Below are positions 28,335 to 37,444 of a DNA stretch of 64,000 nucleotides, in pieces. Both the position numbers and the translations under genes were made by a program. Origin of the DNA: Halopiger goleimassiliensis. GTDB taxonomy: Archaea; Halobacteriota; Halobacteria; Halobacteriales; Natrialbaceae. The notes under the pieces were generated by a model. The model saw nothing but the letters and a program-made list of their open reading frames with translations, made no database searches and had not been told where the DNA came from. The stretch spans positions 2,183,360 through 2,247,359 of the forward strand of contig NZ_HG315690.1 in the NCBI RefSeq assembly GCF_000455345.1, read 5' to 3'. Position 1 is the stretch's first letter; each line of letters starts with the position of its first letter.

Positions 28335-29599
28335 ATGGAGGTCGCGTTTCTCGGCGGCGTACGCGAGATCGGGCGGAGTGCGCTGCTGATCGACGATCGG
28401 TTGCTCGTCGATTTCGGGATGGATTCGGGCAACCCGCCGTCGTTCCCCATCGAAGACGTCGACCCGGAGGCGGTGGTCGTCAGCCACGGCCACCTCGACC
28501 ACGTCGGCACCGTCCCCGCGTTGCTCTCCGGGGACGCGCGGCCGACGGTCCACTGGACGCCCCCGACGTACGACCTCGCGATGACCCTCGCGCGCGACAC
28601 GCTCGACCTCCACGGCGGGAGCTACGACTGTCCGTTCACCGAGGCCGAACTCGCCCGCCTGACGCAGGTCTCCGAAACCCACGGCTACCGCGAGCCGTTC
28701 GAGGCGGCGGCTACGAGATCACCTTCTACGACGCCGGACACGTCCCCGGGAGCGCACACGTCCTCGTCGACGACGGCGAGACGCGCCTGCTCTACACCGG
28801 CGACTTCCACACCGAGGACCAGCGCCTCGTCTCCGGCACCGACGCACGGCCCGACGCCGACGTCGTCGTCTGTGAGAGCACGTACGCCGACACGAGCCGT
28901 CCGCCTCGCGAGGAGATCGAGGCCGCCTTCGTCGAGAGCCTCCGGACGACTATCTGGGAGGGCGGCACCGTCGTCGTCCCCGCCTTCGCCATCGGCCGCA
29001 CCCAGGAGGTGCTCTGTCTCTGCGAGCGACACGACCTCGAGTGTTACGTCGACGGGATGGGCAAACGCGTGACGGAACTCCTGTTGCGCGAGCGGAATCG
29101 GCCGTTCCTGCGAGACCCCGACGAGTTGCGGCGAGCGAAGGGCAATGCCCGCTTCGTCGACGGTCGAGACGGCCACCGCCGACGGATTGCCGAGCAAAAT
29201 ACGGTCATCGTGACCACCAGCGGGATGCTCCACGGCGGCCCGGCGATGACCTACGTGCCCGCGATCCGGTCCCACCCGGCGAACAAGATCGCGCTAACGG
29301 GCTACCAGGTCGAGGGCACGCCCGGTCGGGACCTGCTCGAGACGGGAAGCGCCGAAATCGACGGCCGCGTGATGCCCGTCAGCGCGCAGGTCGAACAGTA
29401 CGACTTCTCGGCCCACGCCGATCGGGAGGGGTTGTGCGACTTTCTCGACGCGTACCGGGACAGCGAGGTGCTGATCGTCCACGGCGATCGCTGTGAGGCC
29501 TTCGCCGGGGAGTTGCGCGCCGACGGCTTCGACGCGAGCGTGCCCGAACTTGGCGAGCGCCGCCGACTCGGGGAAGAGCCGGACGACGGGGCCGCCTGA
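28335..29599 (+). pseudogene. Beta-CASP MBL nuclease (YSH1/exonuclease-like), frameshifted
   Basis: Two pieces of one protein lie in different frames. The first (from 28335) has EVAFLGGVREIGRSALL and the metal motif VSHGHLDHVG. The family continues in the -1 frame from about 28703 (GGYEITFYDAGHVPGSAHV, TGDFHTED, ESTYAD), and the second piece holds the beta-CASP motifs TTSGMLHGGPA, FSAHADREG and VHGD through 29599. The break is at a GGCGGCGGC tract (28703-28711); one base more would restore the frame. It may be a true mutation, a sequencing error or programmed slippage. The intact enzyme would be an RNA 3'-end processing or exonuclease-type hydrolase. Confidence 0.85.
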
Positions 29600-29650
29600 T
29601 CGCCGCCGGCAACCGACGAATACTCGTGTCGGGGCGGGCAACGGCCGGGC

Positions 29651-30850
29651 ATGAGCGGACTCGACGTCGAGCCGGCCGACGACGGCGACGGCACGGCGAC
29701 CGACGACAACACGATCGAGGTAACCCCGACCGACTCCGTCGGCGACGAGCGCGAAACGATCGACGTCGAGCCCTCCGACGAACCGCTCGAGGGGCCCGAC
29801 TACGTGCTCTACGGCGGCAAAGGCGGCGTCGGCAAGACGACGATGGCCGCGGCGACGGCGCTGGACAGCGCCCGCGGTGGTACCCGGACGCTGGTCGTCT
29901 CGACCGATCCGGCACACTCCCTGTCCGACACCTTCGAGCGACCGATCCCCTCGGAACCCGAGCGCATTCGGGAGGACGTCCCGCTGTACGCCGTCGAGAT
30001 CGATCCCGAGGCGGCGATCGAACGCGGCCAGGCGACGCTCGTGGGCGAACCCGGCGGCGAGGAACCGGGCGACGGCGTCGGACTCGGCGAAGGCTCGGCC
30101 GACCTCGGCGGACTCGGCGAGGGCGACGCCGCTGGCGGTCTCGGCGAGATGCTCGGCGGCGGCAACCCGATGGACGCGCTGTTCGGCGGCGGCGCGATGC
30201 CGGGCGCGGACGAGGCCGCCGCCATGCAACTCCTGCTCGAGTACCTGGACGACCCGCGATTCGAGCGCGTGGTCGTCGACACCGCACCGACGGGCCATAC
30301 CCTCCGTCTGTTGCAGCTTCCGGAGGTCATGGACTCGATGGTCGGGCGCATCCTCCAGTTCCGTCAGCGGATCAGCGGGATGTTCGAGAGCGTGAAAGGG
30401 ATGTTCGGCGGCGACGACGCCCCCGAAGACCCCGAGGCCGGTCTCGAGGACCTGGAGGAACTGCGCGACCGGATCGAGCGCCTCCGCGCGGCGCTGCAGG
30501 ACCCCGCGCGGACGGACTTTCGGATCGTGATGGTGCCCGAGGAGATGAGCGTCCTCGAGTCCCGACGGCTGCGGGAGCAACTCCAGGAATTCGACATCCC
30601 GGTCGGAACGGTCGTCGTCAACCGCGTGATGGAGCCGCTGTCGGACGTCACCGACGACGTGGAGGGCGAGTTCCTCCAGCCGAACCTCGACGACTGCGCG
30701 TTTTGTCAACGACGGTGGGACGTCCAGCAGTCGGCGCTGACGGAGGCCCAGGAACTCTTCCGCGGCACCGACGTTCGCCGCGTCCCACTGTTTGCCGAGG
30801 AGGTCCGCGGCGAGGGAATGCTCGAGGTCGTCGCCGCCTGTCTGCGCTGA
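29651..30850 (+). CDS. ArsA/Get3-family ATPase
   Basis: 399 residues. The P-loop YGGKGGVGKTTMAAATA starts near residue 54; STDPAHSLSD (switch I), VDTAPTGHTLRLLQLP (switch II) and the A-loop region follow. CAFC near residue 350 matches the zinc-binding CxxC of Get3 (tail-anchored protein targeting), not the arsenite site. A Gly/Glu-rich insert (about 135-180) is unusual but occurs in haloarchaeal homologues. The first ~45 residues are acidic and disordered. No ars genes adjoin it, so a membrane-protein targeting role is likelier than arsenic export. Confidence 0.87.
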   Translation: MSGLDVEPADDGDGTATDDNTIEVTPTDSVGDERETIDVEPSDEPLEGPDYVLYGGKGGVGKTTMAAATALDSARGGTRTLVVSTDPAHSLSDTFERPIPSEPERIREDVPLYAVEIDPEAAIERGQATLVGEPGGEEPGDGVGLGEGSADLGGLGEGDAAGGLGEMLGGGNPMDALFGGGAMPGADEAAAMQLLLEYLDDPRFERVVVDTAPTGHTLRLLQLPEVMDSMVGRILQFRQRISGMFESVKGMFGGDDAPEDPEAGLEDLEELRDRIERLRAALQDPARTDFRIVMVPEEMSVLESRRLREQLQEFDIPVGTVVVNRVMEPLSDVTDDVEGEFLQPNLDDCAFCQRRWDVQQSALTEAQELFRGTDVRRVPLFAEEVRGEGMLEVVAACLR

Positions 30851-30908
30851 CGCGTCGACCGGCCGACGGCGTCGGCACTCGAGCGTTCGTCGACGATGTA
30901 GAAACTGT

Positions 30909-30924
30909 TTTAGGCCGCCCTAAA
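30909..30924. promoter_or_regulatory. Iron-box palindrome before the FilR1-type regulator
   Basis: TTTAGG-CCGC-CCTAAA ends 12 bp upstream of the regulator's ATG at 30937. Same half-sites and spacing as at 12242-12257 and 32110-32125. At this position a bound repressor would block a leaderless promoter. Confidence 0.78.
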
Positions 30925-30936
30925 CTAATCCGAGTA

Positions 30937-31827
30937 ATGACGCTCGTGGAACCAGAGGACGGACTCGAGACCGACGAGAACGTCTCCAGGGGAGCGATCG
31001 AGTCGGTCGCGTTTCTCGCCCGCTCGGAACATCGAGTCCGCGTGCTGTCCCTCTTGGACGGCGGCGCGCGCACTCGAGACGAGATCAGCGACGCCGTCGG
31101 GGCGACCCGGGTCACGTTGAGTCGAATCCTCGGCGATCTCGAGGATCGGGGGCTGATCGCCCGCCGGCCGTCGGAGAACGCGTACGAGTTGACGCGGTAC
31201 GGCGAACTCGTGCATCGTGATTTCTCCCGATTACTCGGGACGGTCTCGATCGGGCAGGAGTGTCCCGACGTGGTGGAGCGGTTACCGGCGGATTGGCTGG
31301 GATTCGATCTCCGATATCTCGCCGACGCCGAACTGGTCTCCGACGACGGTGCCGACCTGATGTCCGCCGCCCGGGTCGTCGCCAACGCCATCCAGCACTC
31401 GTCGTCACGCAACGCGCTGCTCGGAACGTTCCTTTCCGTGCCGCTGTACACCTTCGAAGAGGCCCTCCGGGAGGGAAAGGCACCCGATGGTGCCGTCGTG
31501 TTCGATCCGGACGTCGCCGAGACGATACTTACCGATCCGGATCTCCGGGAGCGGTGGCGAACGATCGAGTCGATCGCCGACTCCCCGGTGTACTACCGGA
31601 CCGACGAGCGCGTCCCCTGTGCGGTCAGCGTCCTTGACGACGAGGAGGTGTTCCTGACGGTCGAAGGAGAGCGAAACGGTGACTTCGACGTCATCAGGTG
31701 TACACATCCCGAAGTCGTCGACTGGGTAGACGGCGTCGTCGAGGCGCATCTGGAAACGGCGACGCCGCTCCGACAGTACGTCGACGAACAGCGTGATCGA
31801 ACCGTGGCTGAACGCGACCCGACGTGA
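30937..31827 (+). CDS. HTH regulator with FilR1-type middle domain
   Basis: 296 residues. The winged helix covers about 20-85 (ARSEHRVRVLSLLDGGARTR, DEISDAVGATRVTLSRILGDL). The remainder matches the archaeal FilR1 middle-domain architecture (LPADWLGFDLRYLADAELV; SVPLYTFEEAL). A paralogue sits at 56688-57482. Given the iron box in front and the ferric transporter just downstream, it may act as a secondary regulator of iron genes; this is inference. The ATG at 30937 follows the palindrome. A much longer upstream frame is the shadow of arsA. Confidence 0.8.
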   Translation: MTLVEPEDGLETDENVSRGAIESVAFLARSEHRVRVLSLLDGGARTRDEISDAVGATRVTLSRILGDLEDRGLIARRPSENAYELTRYGELVHRDFSRLLGTVSIGQECPDVVERLPADWLGFDLRYLADAELVSDDGADLMSAARVVANAIQHSSSRNALLGTFLSVPLYTFEEALREGKAPDGAVVFDPDVAETILTDPDLRERWRTIESIADSPVYYRTDERVPCAVSVLDDEEVFLTVEGERNGDFDVIRCTHPEVVDWVDGVVEAHLETATPLRQYVDEQRDRTVAERDPT

Positions 31828-32129
31828 CCGAACCGGTCGAATCCTACCCAGTGGAACGCTCCCGATTCGTTTTCGATCCCTGCCGAATCGTGGGGATGAT
31901 CGATCCGTCCGAGCCAGCGTGTCGCGGTAGCCGCGTGGTTCCCGCGAGGCGACTCGCCGAGTCCTATTCCGCTCTTGTGCCGTCCCTCCGGGTTCGGCGT
32001 CCGTTTTGTCTCGTCACCCTCTCCCGAAGGTACCGAGCGTGATATCCGTAACACGGTCTGAACATCTAACAGGGCGTGTTACGAAGAAAGGGAGGAATTA
32101 CTACATTGTTTTAGGCGAGCCTAATTCGT
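31828..32129. promoter_or_regulatory. Upstream region of the ferric transporter with an 8-bp inverted repeat
   Basis: 302 bp with no gene. GTAACACG (32048-32055) and CGTGTTAC (32075-32082) form a perfect inverted repeat with a 19-bp spacer, upstream of an AT-rich, TATA-like stretch (GAATTACTACATTG, 32095-32108). The location suits an additional regulator site or an mRNA hairpin. Confidence 0.6.
32110..32125. promoter_or_regulatory. Iron-box palindrome before the ferric-siderophore transporter
   Basis: TTTAGG-CGAG-CCTAAT has 5 of 6 bp matched in the right arm. It ends 4 bp before the ATG at 32130. It matches the two other copies in this window and the general form of DtxR/IdeR operators. It should repress the transporter when iron is sufficient. 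Confidence 0.82.
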
Positions 32130-33320
32130 ATGCCACAGAGACGACGTGTGCTCGCAACTACAGCGGGTGTACTCGCAACCAGTCTCGCAGGATGCACGAA
32201 CAGCGGATCCGAACCGTCGGACGACGGTTCGACCTCGGCCGACGACGACTCGTCGAGTTCCGACGGTTCCGAATCGAGCGACCCCACGCCCTACACGGTT
32301 GAGATCGCACCCCACGGCGAATTTACGTTCGACGAAGTCCCCGAAGAGTATGCAGTCATTCCGAGCGTTTTCCTGGACATCGGGATGGCGCTCGGGAAAC
32401 AGCCCGTCGCGGCGACTACCCTCGAGCGGGCCCCGACGAAACTGTACGACATCCTCGATCTCGAGTTCGACGAGGACGAGATCATGGCGCTCGCGAACGA
32501 GGCCGAGTCGGGATACGACAAGGAGAGCTTCTACGCTCCCGGCCAGGACGTCAACCTCATCGATCGGCGCGACCTGGGACGGTTCGCCGACTGGGACGAC
32601 TCGGACATCCAGGAGATCGAAGACGCGACCGGCCCGTTCGTGGGGTCGGGAATCCGGTTCGGACCGACCCACCCGTTCGGACCCGACCAGGACACCTACT
32701 ACGAACTCTACGACGTCTTCGAGAAGATCGCGACGGTCTTCCAGGAGCAGGAGCGCTATCAGCAGTGGGAGTCGCTCCACGACGAGTTCATGGAGACCAT
32801 CGAGTCCGAACTGCCGCCCGAGGACGAGCGTCCCTCGGTCATCCCGCTGTGGCGCGGCGTCGATCCGACGACCGGAGAGTTCTACATCTCGGACATCCAC
32901 CAGTACCACAACCAGACCAAGCCGCTCGAGCGACTCGGGCTCACGAACGCGTACGACGAGGAGCTCCCCGGCGGCGGCTTCATCGGCTACGAGGAACTGC
33001 TCGAGTACGATCCCGACTACATCTCCATTGGCGGCTCGCTGGTCTCGAGCACCCACGAAGAGTTCGTCAACAACGTCGTCGAACCGTTCGAGAACGATTC
33101 GAACGGGCAGCAGCTCACCGCCGTCCAGGAGCGGAACCTCCTCCGTATCGGCGATCAGTATCAGGGCCCGATCGTCGACCTCTTCGCCACGGAGGCAGTC
33201 GCCAAGATGATCTGGCCCGACCGCTTCGGCGAGTGGCCTGGTCCGGTCGACGAGGTCCCCGAAGACGAGCAGCTCTTCGACCGGCAGCGGGTCCGCGACA
33301 TCATCACCGGCGACTTCTGA
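32130..33320 (+). CDS. Ferric-siderophore ABC transporter, binding lipoprotein
   Basis: 396 residues. The N-terminus has a Tat-like Arg run (PQRRRVLATTAG) and a lipobox (SLAGC), then an Asp/Ser-rich linker to about residue 50. The type III binding-protein fold follows, with a first lobe around VEIAPHGEFTFDEVPEEYAV and a C-terminal lobe ending FDRQRVRDIITGDF. It binds an iron-chelate outside the cell and delivers it to the permease. The iron box 4 bp upstream and the permease 7 bp downstream support the role. The exact siderophore is unknown. Confidence 0.87.
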   Translation: MPQRRRVLATTAGVLATSLAGCTNSGSEPSDDGSTSADDDSSSSDGSESSDPTPYTVEIAPHGEFTFDEVPEEYAVIPSVFLDIGMALGKQPVAATTLERAPTKLYDILDLEFDEDEIMALANEAESGYDKESFYAPGQDVNLIDRRDLGRFADWDDSDIQEIEDATGPFVGSGIRFGPTHPFGPDQDTYYELYDVFEKIATVFQEQERYQQWESLHDEFMETIESELPPEDERPSVIPLWRGVDPTTGEFYISDIHQYHNQTKPLERLGLTNAYDEELPGGGFIGYEELLEYDPDYISIGGSLVSSTHEEFVNNVVEPFENDSNGQQLTAVQERNLLRIGDQYQGPIVDLFATEAVAKMIWPDRFGEWPGPVDEVPEDEQLFDRQRVRDIITGDF

Positions 33321-33326
33321 CGATCG

Positions 33327-34439
33327 ATGGCAAAGGTATTCGATCGGACCGAGGAGCGGCGCGCCGCCGAGAGCCGCTGGTACACCGACCCGAACCTCGC
33401 CCTCGTCGTCGTCGGCAGTCTCGCCATCCTGCTCGTCTCGGCGATTCTGCAGGTGAGTTTCGGCGCGTATCCGCTGACCGTCGGGGAGGCGTGGCGGCTG
33501 GTCTTCGACGCGGACGTGCTGTTCAGCCCCGAGGTCTGGAACTGGTGGTTCCTGGGTGCCGACATTCCGGACTGGTTCACCCAGGAACAGGTCATCGTGT
33601 GGAACATTCGGCTGCCGCGGATCTTCGTCGGCGCGATCGTCGGCGCGAACCTCGCCGTCTCGGGGGCGCTCTTCCAGGTCATTACGCGCAACGAGCTCGC
33701 GAGCCCGTACATCCTCGGCGTGAGCGACGGCGCTGGACTGGTCGTGCTCCTCACGCTGACGATGTTCACCGGGCTCACTTCGTTCCTCCCGCTCTTCGCG
33801 GCGGTGGGCGGCGCGATCGCGTTCCTGATCGTCTACGCCATCGCGTGGAAGAACGGGACGAGTCCCATCCGACTCGTCCTCGCCGGCGTCGTCGTCGGGA
33901 CCGTTTTCGGCTCCGTCCAGCGGGGACTGTTCTTCTTCATCGACGATCTCGGCGTCGCGATGTCAGCACAGGCGTGGCTGTCGGGGTCGCTCCTCAACAC
34001 GGGGTGGGAAGAGTTACGGATCGCGCTCCCGTTTACGGTGCTCGCGCTGATCCTCATGTTCTTCCTCACCGAGGAGTTGGACGTCCTGCTCCTGGGCGGG
34101 GATACGGCGGATTCGCTCGGGATGCCGGTGGAGAAAGTGCGATTCGCGATCGCCGGAATCGGCGTTCTCTCGACGGCCGCCGCGATCGCCGTCGCGGGGC
34201 TGATCGGATTCGTCGGGCTGATCGTGCCGCACATGGCCCGCAACGTCGTCGGGAGCGATTCGAAGGTGTTGCTGATCGCCTGTCTCTTCATGGGGCCTGC
34301 ACTCCTGGTCAGCGCGGACGTCGGCGCGCGGCTCGCGTTCAACCCCGTCCAGCTGCCGGTCGGCGTCATCACCGGCATCGTCGGCGGGCCGTACTTCCTC
34401 TACCTGATGCGGCGCAAGGAGAACCTGGGTGAGGTCTGA
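33327..34439 (+). CDS. FecCD-family iron ABC transporter permease
   Basis: 370 residues with about ten predicted helices. The family motifs RLPRIFVGAIVGANLAVSG, SPYILGVSDGAGL and GLIGFVGLIVPHMARN are all present. An extended N-terminal loop (about 55-85, Trp-rich: EVWNWWFLGADIPDWF) is a small oddity. It passes the ferric-chelate across the membrane. The stop overlaps the ATP-binding gene by one base (TGATG), so both are coupled. Confidence 0.93.
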   Translation: MAKVFDRTEERRAAESRWYTDPNLALVVVGSLAILLVSAILQVSFGAYPLTVGEAWRLVFDADVLFSPEVWNWWFLGADIPDWFTQEQVIVWNIRLPRIFVGAIVGANLAVSGALFQVITRNELASPYILGVSDGAGLVVLLTLTMFTGLTSFLPLFAAVGGAIAFLIVYAIAWKNGTSPIRLVLAGVVVGTVFGSVQRGLFFFIDDLGVAMSAQAWLSGSLLNTGWEELRIALPFTVLALILMFFLTEELDVLLLGGDTADSLGMPVEKVRFAIAGIGVLSTAAAIAVAGLIGFVGLIVPHMARNVVGSDSKVLLIACLFMGPALLVSADVGARLAFNPVQLPVGVITGIVGGPYFLYLMRRKENLGEV

Positions 34440-35434
34440 TGACAGGAAGAGAATCAGCGCAGCCCGGACGGACCGAACGCGAAGCGGCCGACGACCGCCG
34501 CGAGCGCGATCCCGCCGTCGATCGTGACGGCGACCGCGGTTCGACCGACGGCGCGGTGCTGACCGATCCGTCGGGTGCCGCGTTCAGCGGGGCCGACCTC
34601 GTCCTCGGCTATCCAGGGATGGACGACCCCGTCATCGACGGGGAATCGATCGCGGTCCCCCCGGACGAAGTGACGGCACTGATCGGTCCCAACGGGAGCG
34701 GCAAGAGCACGCTGCTGAAGGGGCTCGCGGACAAGATCGAGCCCGACCGGGGGATGGTCGTCGTCGACGGGCAGGAACTCGAGGAGTTCGGATCGAAGGA
34801 ACTCGCTCGGAAACTCGGCCTGCTCTCCCAGGAACACGTCTCGCCCGAGGGGATCACGGTCGAGGACCTCGTCGAGCGCGGTCGGTACCCACACATCGGG
34901 TTCTTCGAATCGCCCGGCGAGGAGGATCGGGCGGCCGTCGACGAGGCGATCGAACTGGCCGGAATCGAGCACCTCCGCGAGCGCGAAGTCGGGAGTCTCA
35001 GCGGCGGCCAGAAACAACTGGTCTGGATCGCGATGGCGCTCGCCCAGGACACCGACATCCTGCTGCTGGACGAGCCGACCACGTTCCTCGACCCGCACCA
35101 CCAGCTCGAGGTAATGGGAATCGTGGAGACGCTGCGCGATCGGAGCGAGATAACCGTCGTGCTCGTGCTCCACGACATCGGGCAGGCGGCACGGTACGCC
35201 GATAACGTGGTCGCGCTCAAGAACGGGTCTGTGCACGCGTACGGCCCGCCCGAGGAGGTCATCACCGAGGAACTACTCGCCGAGGTCTTCGAGATCGAGG
35301 CGGCGGTACTGGACACGGAGTACGGGATCCAGATCGCCCCGCTGGAGCCGCTCGAGGAGCCACGGGACGATCGGTCGGATTCGCGAGGAGCCTACGCGAA
35401 CCGGACGACGGGTTCGGACGGCTCGTCGCCGTGA
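34439..35434 (+). CDS. FecE-type iron ABC transporter ATP-binding protein
   Basis: 331 residues. An acidic N-terminal extension (~55 residues) precedes the ATPase: Walker A GPNGSGKST, signature LSGGQKQ, Walker B ILLLDEPTTFLD and switch His in LVLHDIGQ. It energises uptake of the siderophore-iron complex. A Ser/Arg-rich tail follows the domain. Third of the fec-type operon. Confidence 0.94.
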   Translation: MTGRESAQPGRTEREAADDRRERDPAVDRDGDRGSTDGAVLTDPSGAAFSGADLVLGYPGMDDPVIDGESIAVPPDEVTALIGPNGSGKSTLLKGLADKIEPDRGMVVVDGQELEEFGSKELARKLGLLSQEHVSPEGITVEDLVERGRYPHIGFFESPGEEDRAAVDEAIELAGIEHLREREVGSLSGGQKQLVWIAMALAQDTDILLLDEPTTFLDPHHQLEVMGIVETLRDRSEITVVLVLHDIGQAARYADNVVALKNGSVHAYGPPEEVITEELLAEVFEIEAAVLDTEYGIQIAPLEPLEEPRDDRSDSRGAYANRTTGSDGSSP

Positions 35435-35449
35435 GGGATCGTTCCTGCT

Positions 35450-35602
35450 ATGCGCGACGAACGACACCCGTCTCGAGGCGTCGGCCGGTATCGCCGCGGT
35501 AGCGACCGCCTGGGCGGCGATCGTCGATTCGCCGCCGACCCCGCGGCGAGCGATCGCTTCGCGAGAACTGACGACCTCGACGGGAGGGAGAGCCGACGAT
35601 GA
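35450..35602 (+). CDS. Candidate 50-residue ORF coupled to the MATE gene
   Basis: From ATG 35450 the frame runs 50 codons and ends in TGA at 35602; the MATE ATG (35599) overlaps it as ATGA. The product would be Arg/Asp-rich (RDERHPSRGVGRYRRGSDRL) without hydrophobic segments. Third-position GC is roughly 70%, somewhat low for this genome. It could be a leader ORF that couples MATE translation to the transporter operon, or chance. Confidence 0.3.
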   Translation: MRDERHPSRGVGRYRRGSDRLGGDRRFAADPAASDRFARTDDLDGRESRR

Positions 35603-37080
35603 CGGAGGCAGACGGGGGTCTTCGCGGGCGCGCTCGAGCCGTCCTGTTTCGGTTTCCGGCGGCCCTGGGCCGACTCGGCCTCGTCGATCGCGAGCGCGGA
35701 ACGGACGCGTTCGACCTGGCGCTGCCGGTGATGGTCACCGGGACCGTTCGGACGGTCCTGCGGACCGCCGACTTCTTCATGGTCGGGCTGGCGCTGTCGT
35801 CCGCGGCGGTCGCCGGCCTCGAGTTCGCCTTCCAGTACTACTTCGTCGGCTTCGGTCTGGCGCTGGCGCTCTCGAGCGGGACGATCAGCGTCGTCTCACG
35901 GGCGAAAGGGGCAGGGCGACACGACCGCGCCGATTTGGCGATCAAACAGTCCCTGTGGCTGGCGGTGATACTCTCGGCACCGCTCGTCGTCGTCGCACAG
36001 TTCCGCTCGGAGTTCCTCGTGGGCGTTCTCACGAACGACCCCGTCGCCATCGAGCAGGGGGCGACGTATCTCCGGATCGTCACCTACGCGTTGCTCGCCC
36101 GGTTCTGGTCGATGATCGCCGCTCGAGCGCTCCAGGGCAGCGGCGACACCCGAACGCCGATGTACGTCAACTTGCTGACGATCCCGACCAACATCGGGCT
36201 GAACGCGGCCCTGATCTTCGGACTGGGACCGTTCCCCGAGTTGGGTATCGCCGGCGCTGCCTGGGGGACGACCGTTGCGGAGACCCTCTCGGCGGTCATT
36301 TTCGCGGGCCTGCTGCTCTCCGGCAGGTACGACGTTCGCCTGCGACTCGGCGGGAAACAGTGGGACGCGACGATCGCCGGAGACATCGTCCGCGTCGGGA
36401 CGCCGCTTGCCGGAAGTCGCCTCGTCGGCACGTTCGGACGGTTTCCCTTCCTGTTCGTGCTCGGCGTGCTGGGAACGCCCGTCGTCGCGGCGTTCGCCAT
36501 CGGTCGGCGCGTCATCATGCTCGCGATGATGCCGGCGTGGGGGTACTCGACCGCCGCGAGCACCCTCGTCGGGCAGGCGCTGGGCGCTGGCGACGAGACG
36601 GACGCGACCGCGTACGGCTGGGACACGACCCGCATCGCGCTCGTCACCCAGTTGCTGATCGCCGCGGTGATGGTGGCGATCGCCCGTCCCATCGCGACGA
36701 TCTTCAACCCCGAGGCGGCCGCGATCACCGCGTCGTTCGTCCGCGTGTTCGCGCTCGCCGTCGGCGGCTTCAGCGTCGCGCGAACGTTGCGCGGTGCGCT
36801 CCGGGGGGCCGGCGATACGGCCTGGCCCTTCTACGGGAAAGTCCTCGGGCTGGCGGCCCGGCTGTCGCTCGTCGCGCTCGCGCTCCCGGCCGGTACGGCG
36901 GTCGGCATCGGCGGCGTCTCGATCGCACCGGGGCTGGGACTCGGTATCGGTGCGGTGTACGCCGCGATCGTCGTCGACTACTACGTACAGGCGGCCGTCA
37001 ACGCCGTCCGGTTCCGGAGCGGGAAGTGGCGACTCGTCGCCCGCCGCCCGAGCGCCGGCGGCGTCTCCGGCGACGACTAA
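35599..37080 (+). CDS. MATE-family efflux transporter
   Basis: 493 residues with about twelve helices in two homologous halves. TDAFDLALPVMVTGTVRT starts the first bundle; RALQGSGDTRTPMYVN and its repeat RGALRGAGDTAWPFYGK in the second half are the family signature. MATE proteins export organic cations or metabolites by Na+ or H+ antiport. Placed 164 bp after the iron transporter genes and possibly coupled to them, it may export a siderophore or toxic chelator; this is inference from position. Confidence 0.9.
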   Translation: MTEADGGLRGRARAVLFRFPAALGRLGLVDRERGTDAFDLALPVMVTGTVRTVLRTADFFMVGLALSSAAVAGLEFAFQYYFVGFGLALALSSGTISVVSRAKGAGRHDRADLAIKQSLWLAVILSAPLVVVAQFRSEFLVGVLTNDPVAIEQGATYLRIVTYALLARFWSMIAARALQGSGDTRTPMYVNLLTIPTNIGLNAALIFGLGPFPELGIAGAAWGTTVAETLSAVIFAGLLLSGRYDVRLRLGGKQWDATIAGDIVRVGTPLAGSRLVGTFGRFPFLFVLGVLGTPVVAAFAIGRRVIMLAMMPAWGYSTAASTLVGQALGAGDETDATAYGWDTTRIALVTQLLIAAVMVAIARPIATIFNPEAAAITASFVRVFALAVGGFSVARTLRGALRGAGDTAWPFYGKVLGLAARLSLVALALPAGTAVGIGGVSIAPGLGLGIGAVYAAIVVDYYVQAAVNAVRFRSGKWRLVARRPSAGGVSGDD

Positions 37081-37197
37081 CCCCGCCGCGGGCGGTGAGC
37101 ACGCTCCGGGGACGAACCCCGACGACCGTTCTCACGAACTGGGAACGCGCGACGCTGTTGATACCGGCCCGTGTGATTTCTCCACACGGATCTGGGG

Positions 37198-37428
37198 ATG
37201 TCCGATCACGACGCGTCGACCCGAGACGAGGACCGTGCGGTGCTCGAGACGCTCGCCGAAACGGGACCGCTGACGGTGCCCCAGCTCGCAGCCCGGCTAC
37301 GGAGCCATCCCGTGACGGTCGAACGACGGTGTCTCGAACTCCAGCGGCGAGGATATCTGCGCCAGGGTACCGGCGGCAAACTCACGCTCACCGAACCCGG
37401 CGAGATCGATCGAGCCGTCGGCGAGTGA
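37198..37428 (+). CDS. Small winged-helix HTH protein
   Basis: 76 residues, essentially one MarR/ArsR-like winged helix: RAVLETLAETGPLTVPQLAAR, then SHPVTVERRCLELQRRGYLR and a short wing (GGKLTLTEPGEIDRA). DNA-binding is likely; the target is unknown. It follows the MATE gene by 117 bp and converges with the SDR gene. Confidence 0.75.
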   Translation: MSDHDASTRDEDRAVLETLAETGPLTVPQLAARLRSHPVTVERRCLELQRRGYLRQGTGGKLTLTEPGEIDRAVGE

Positions 37429-37444
37429 CCGGAACCGACGGCGC

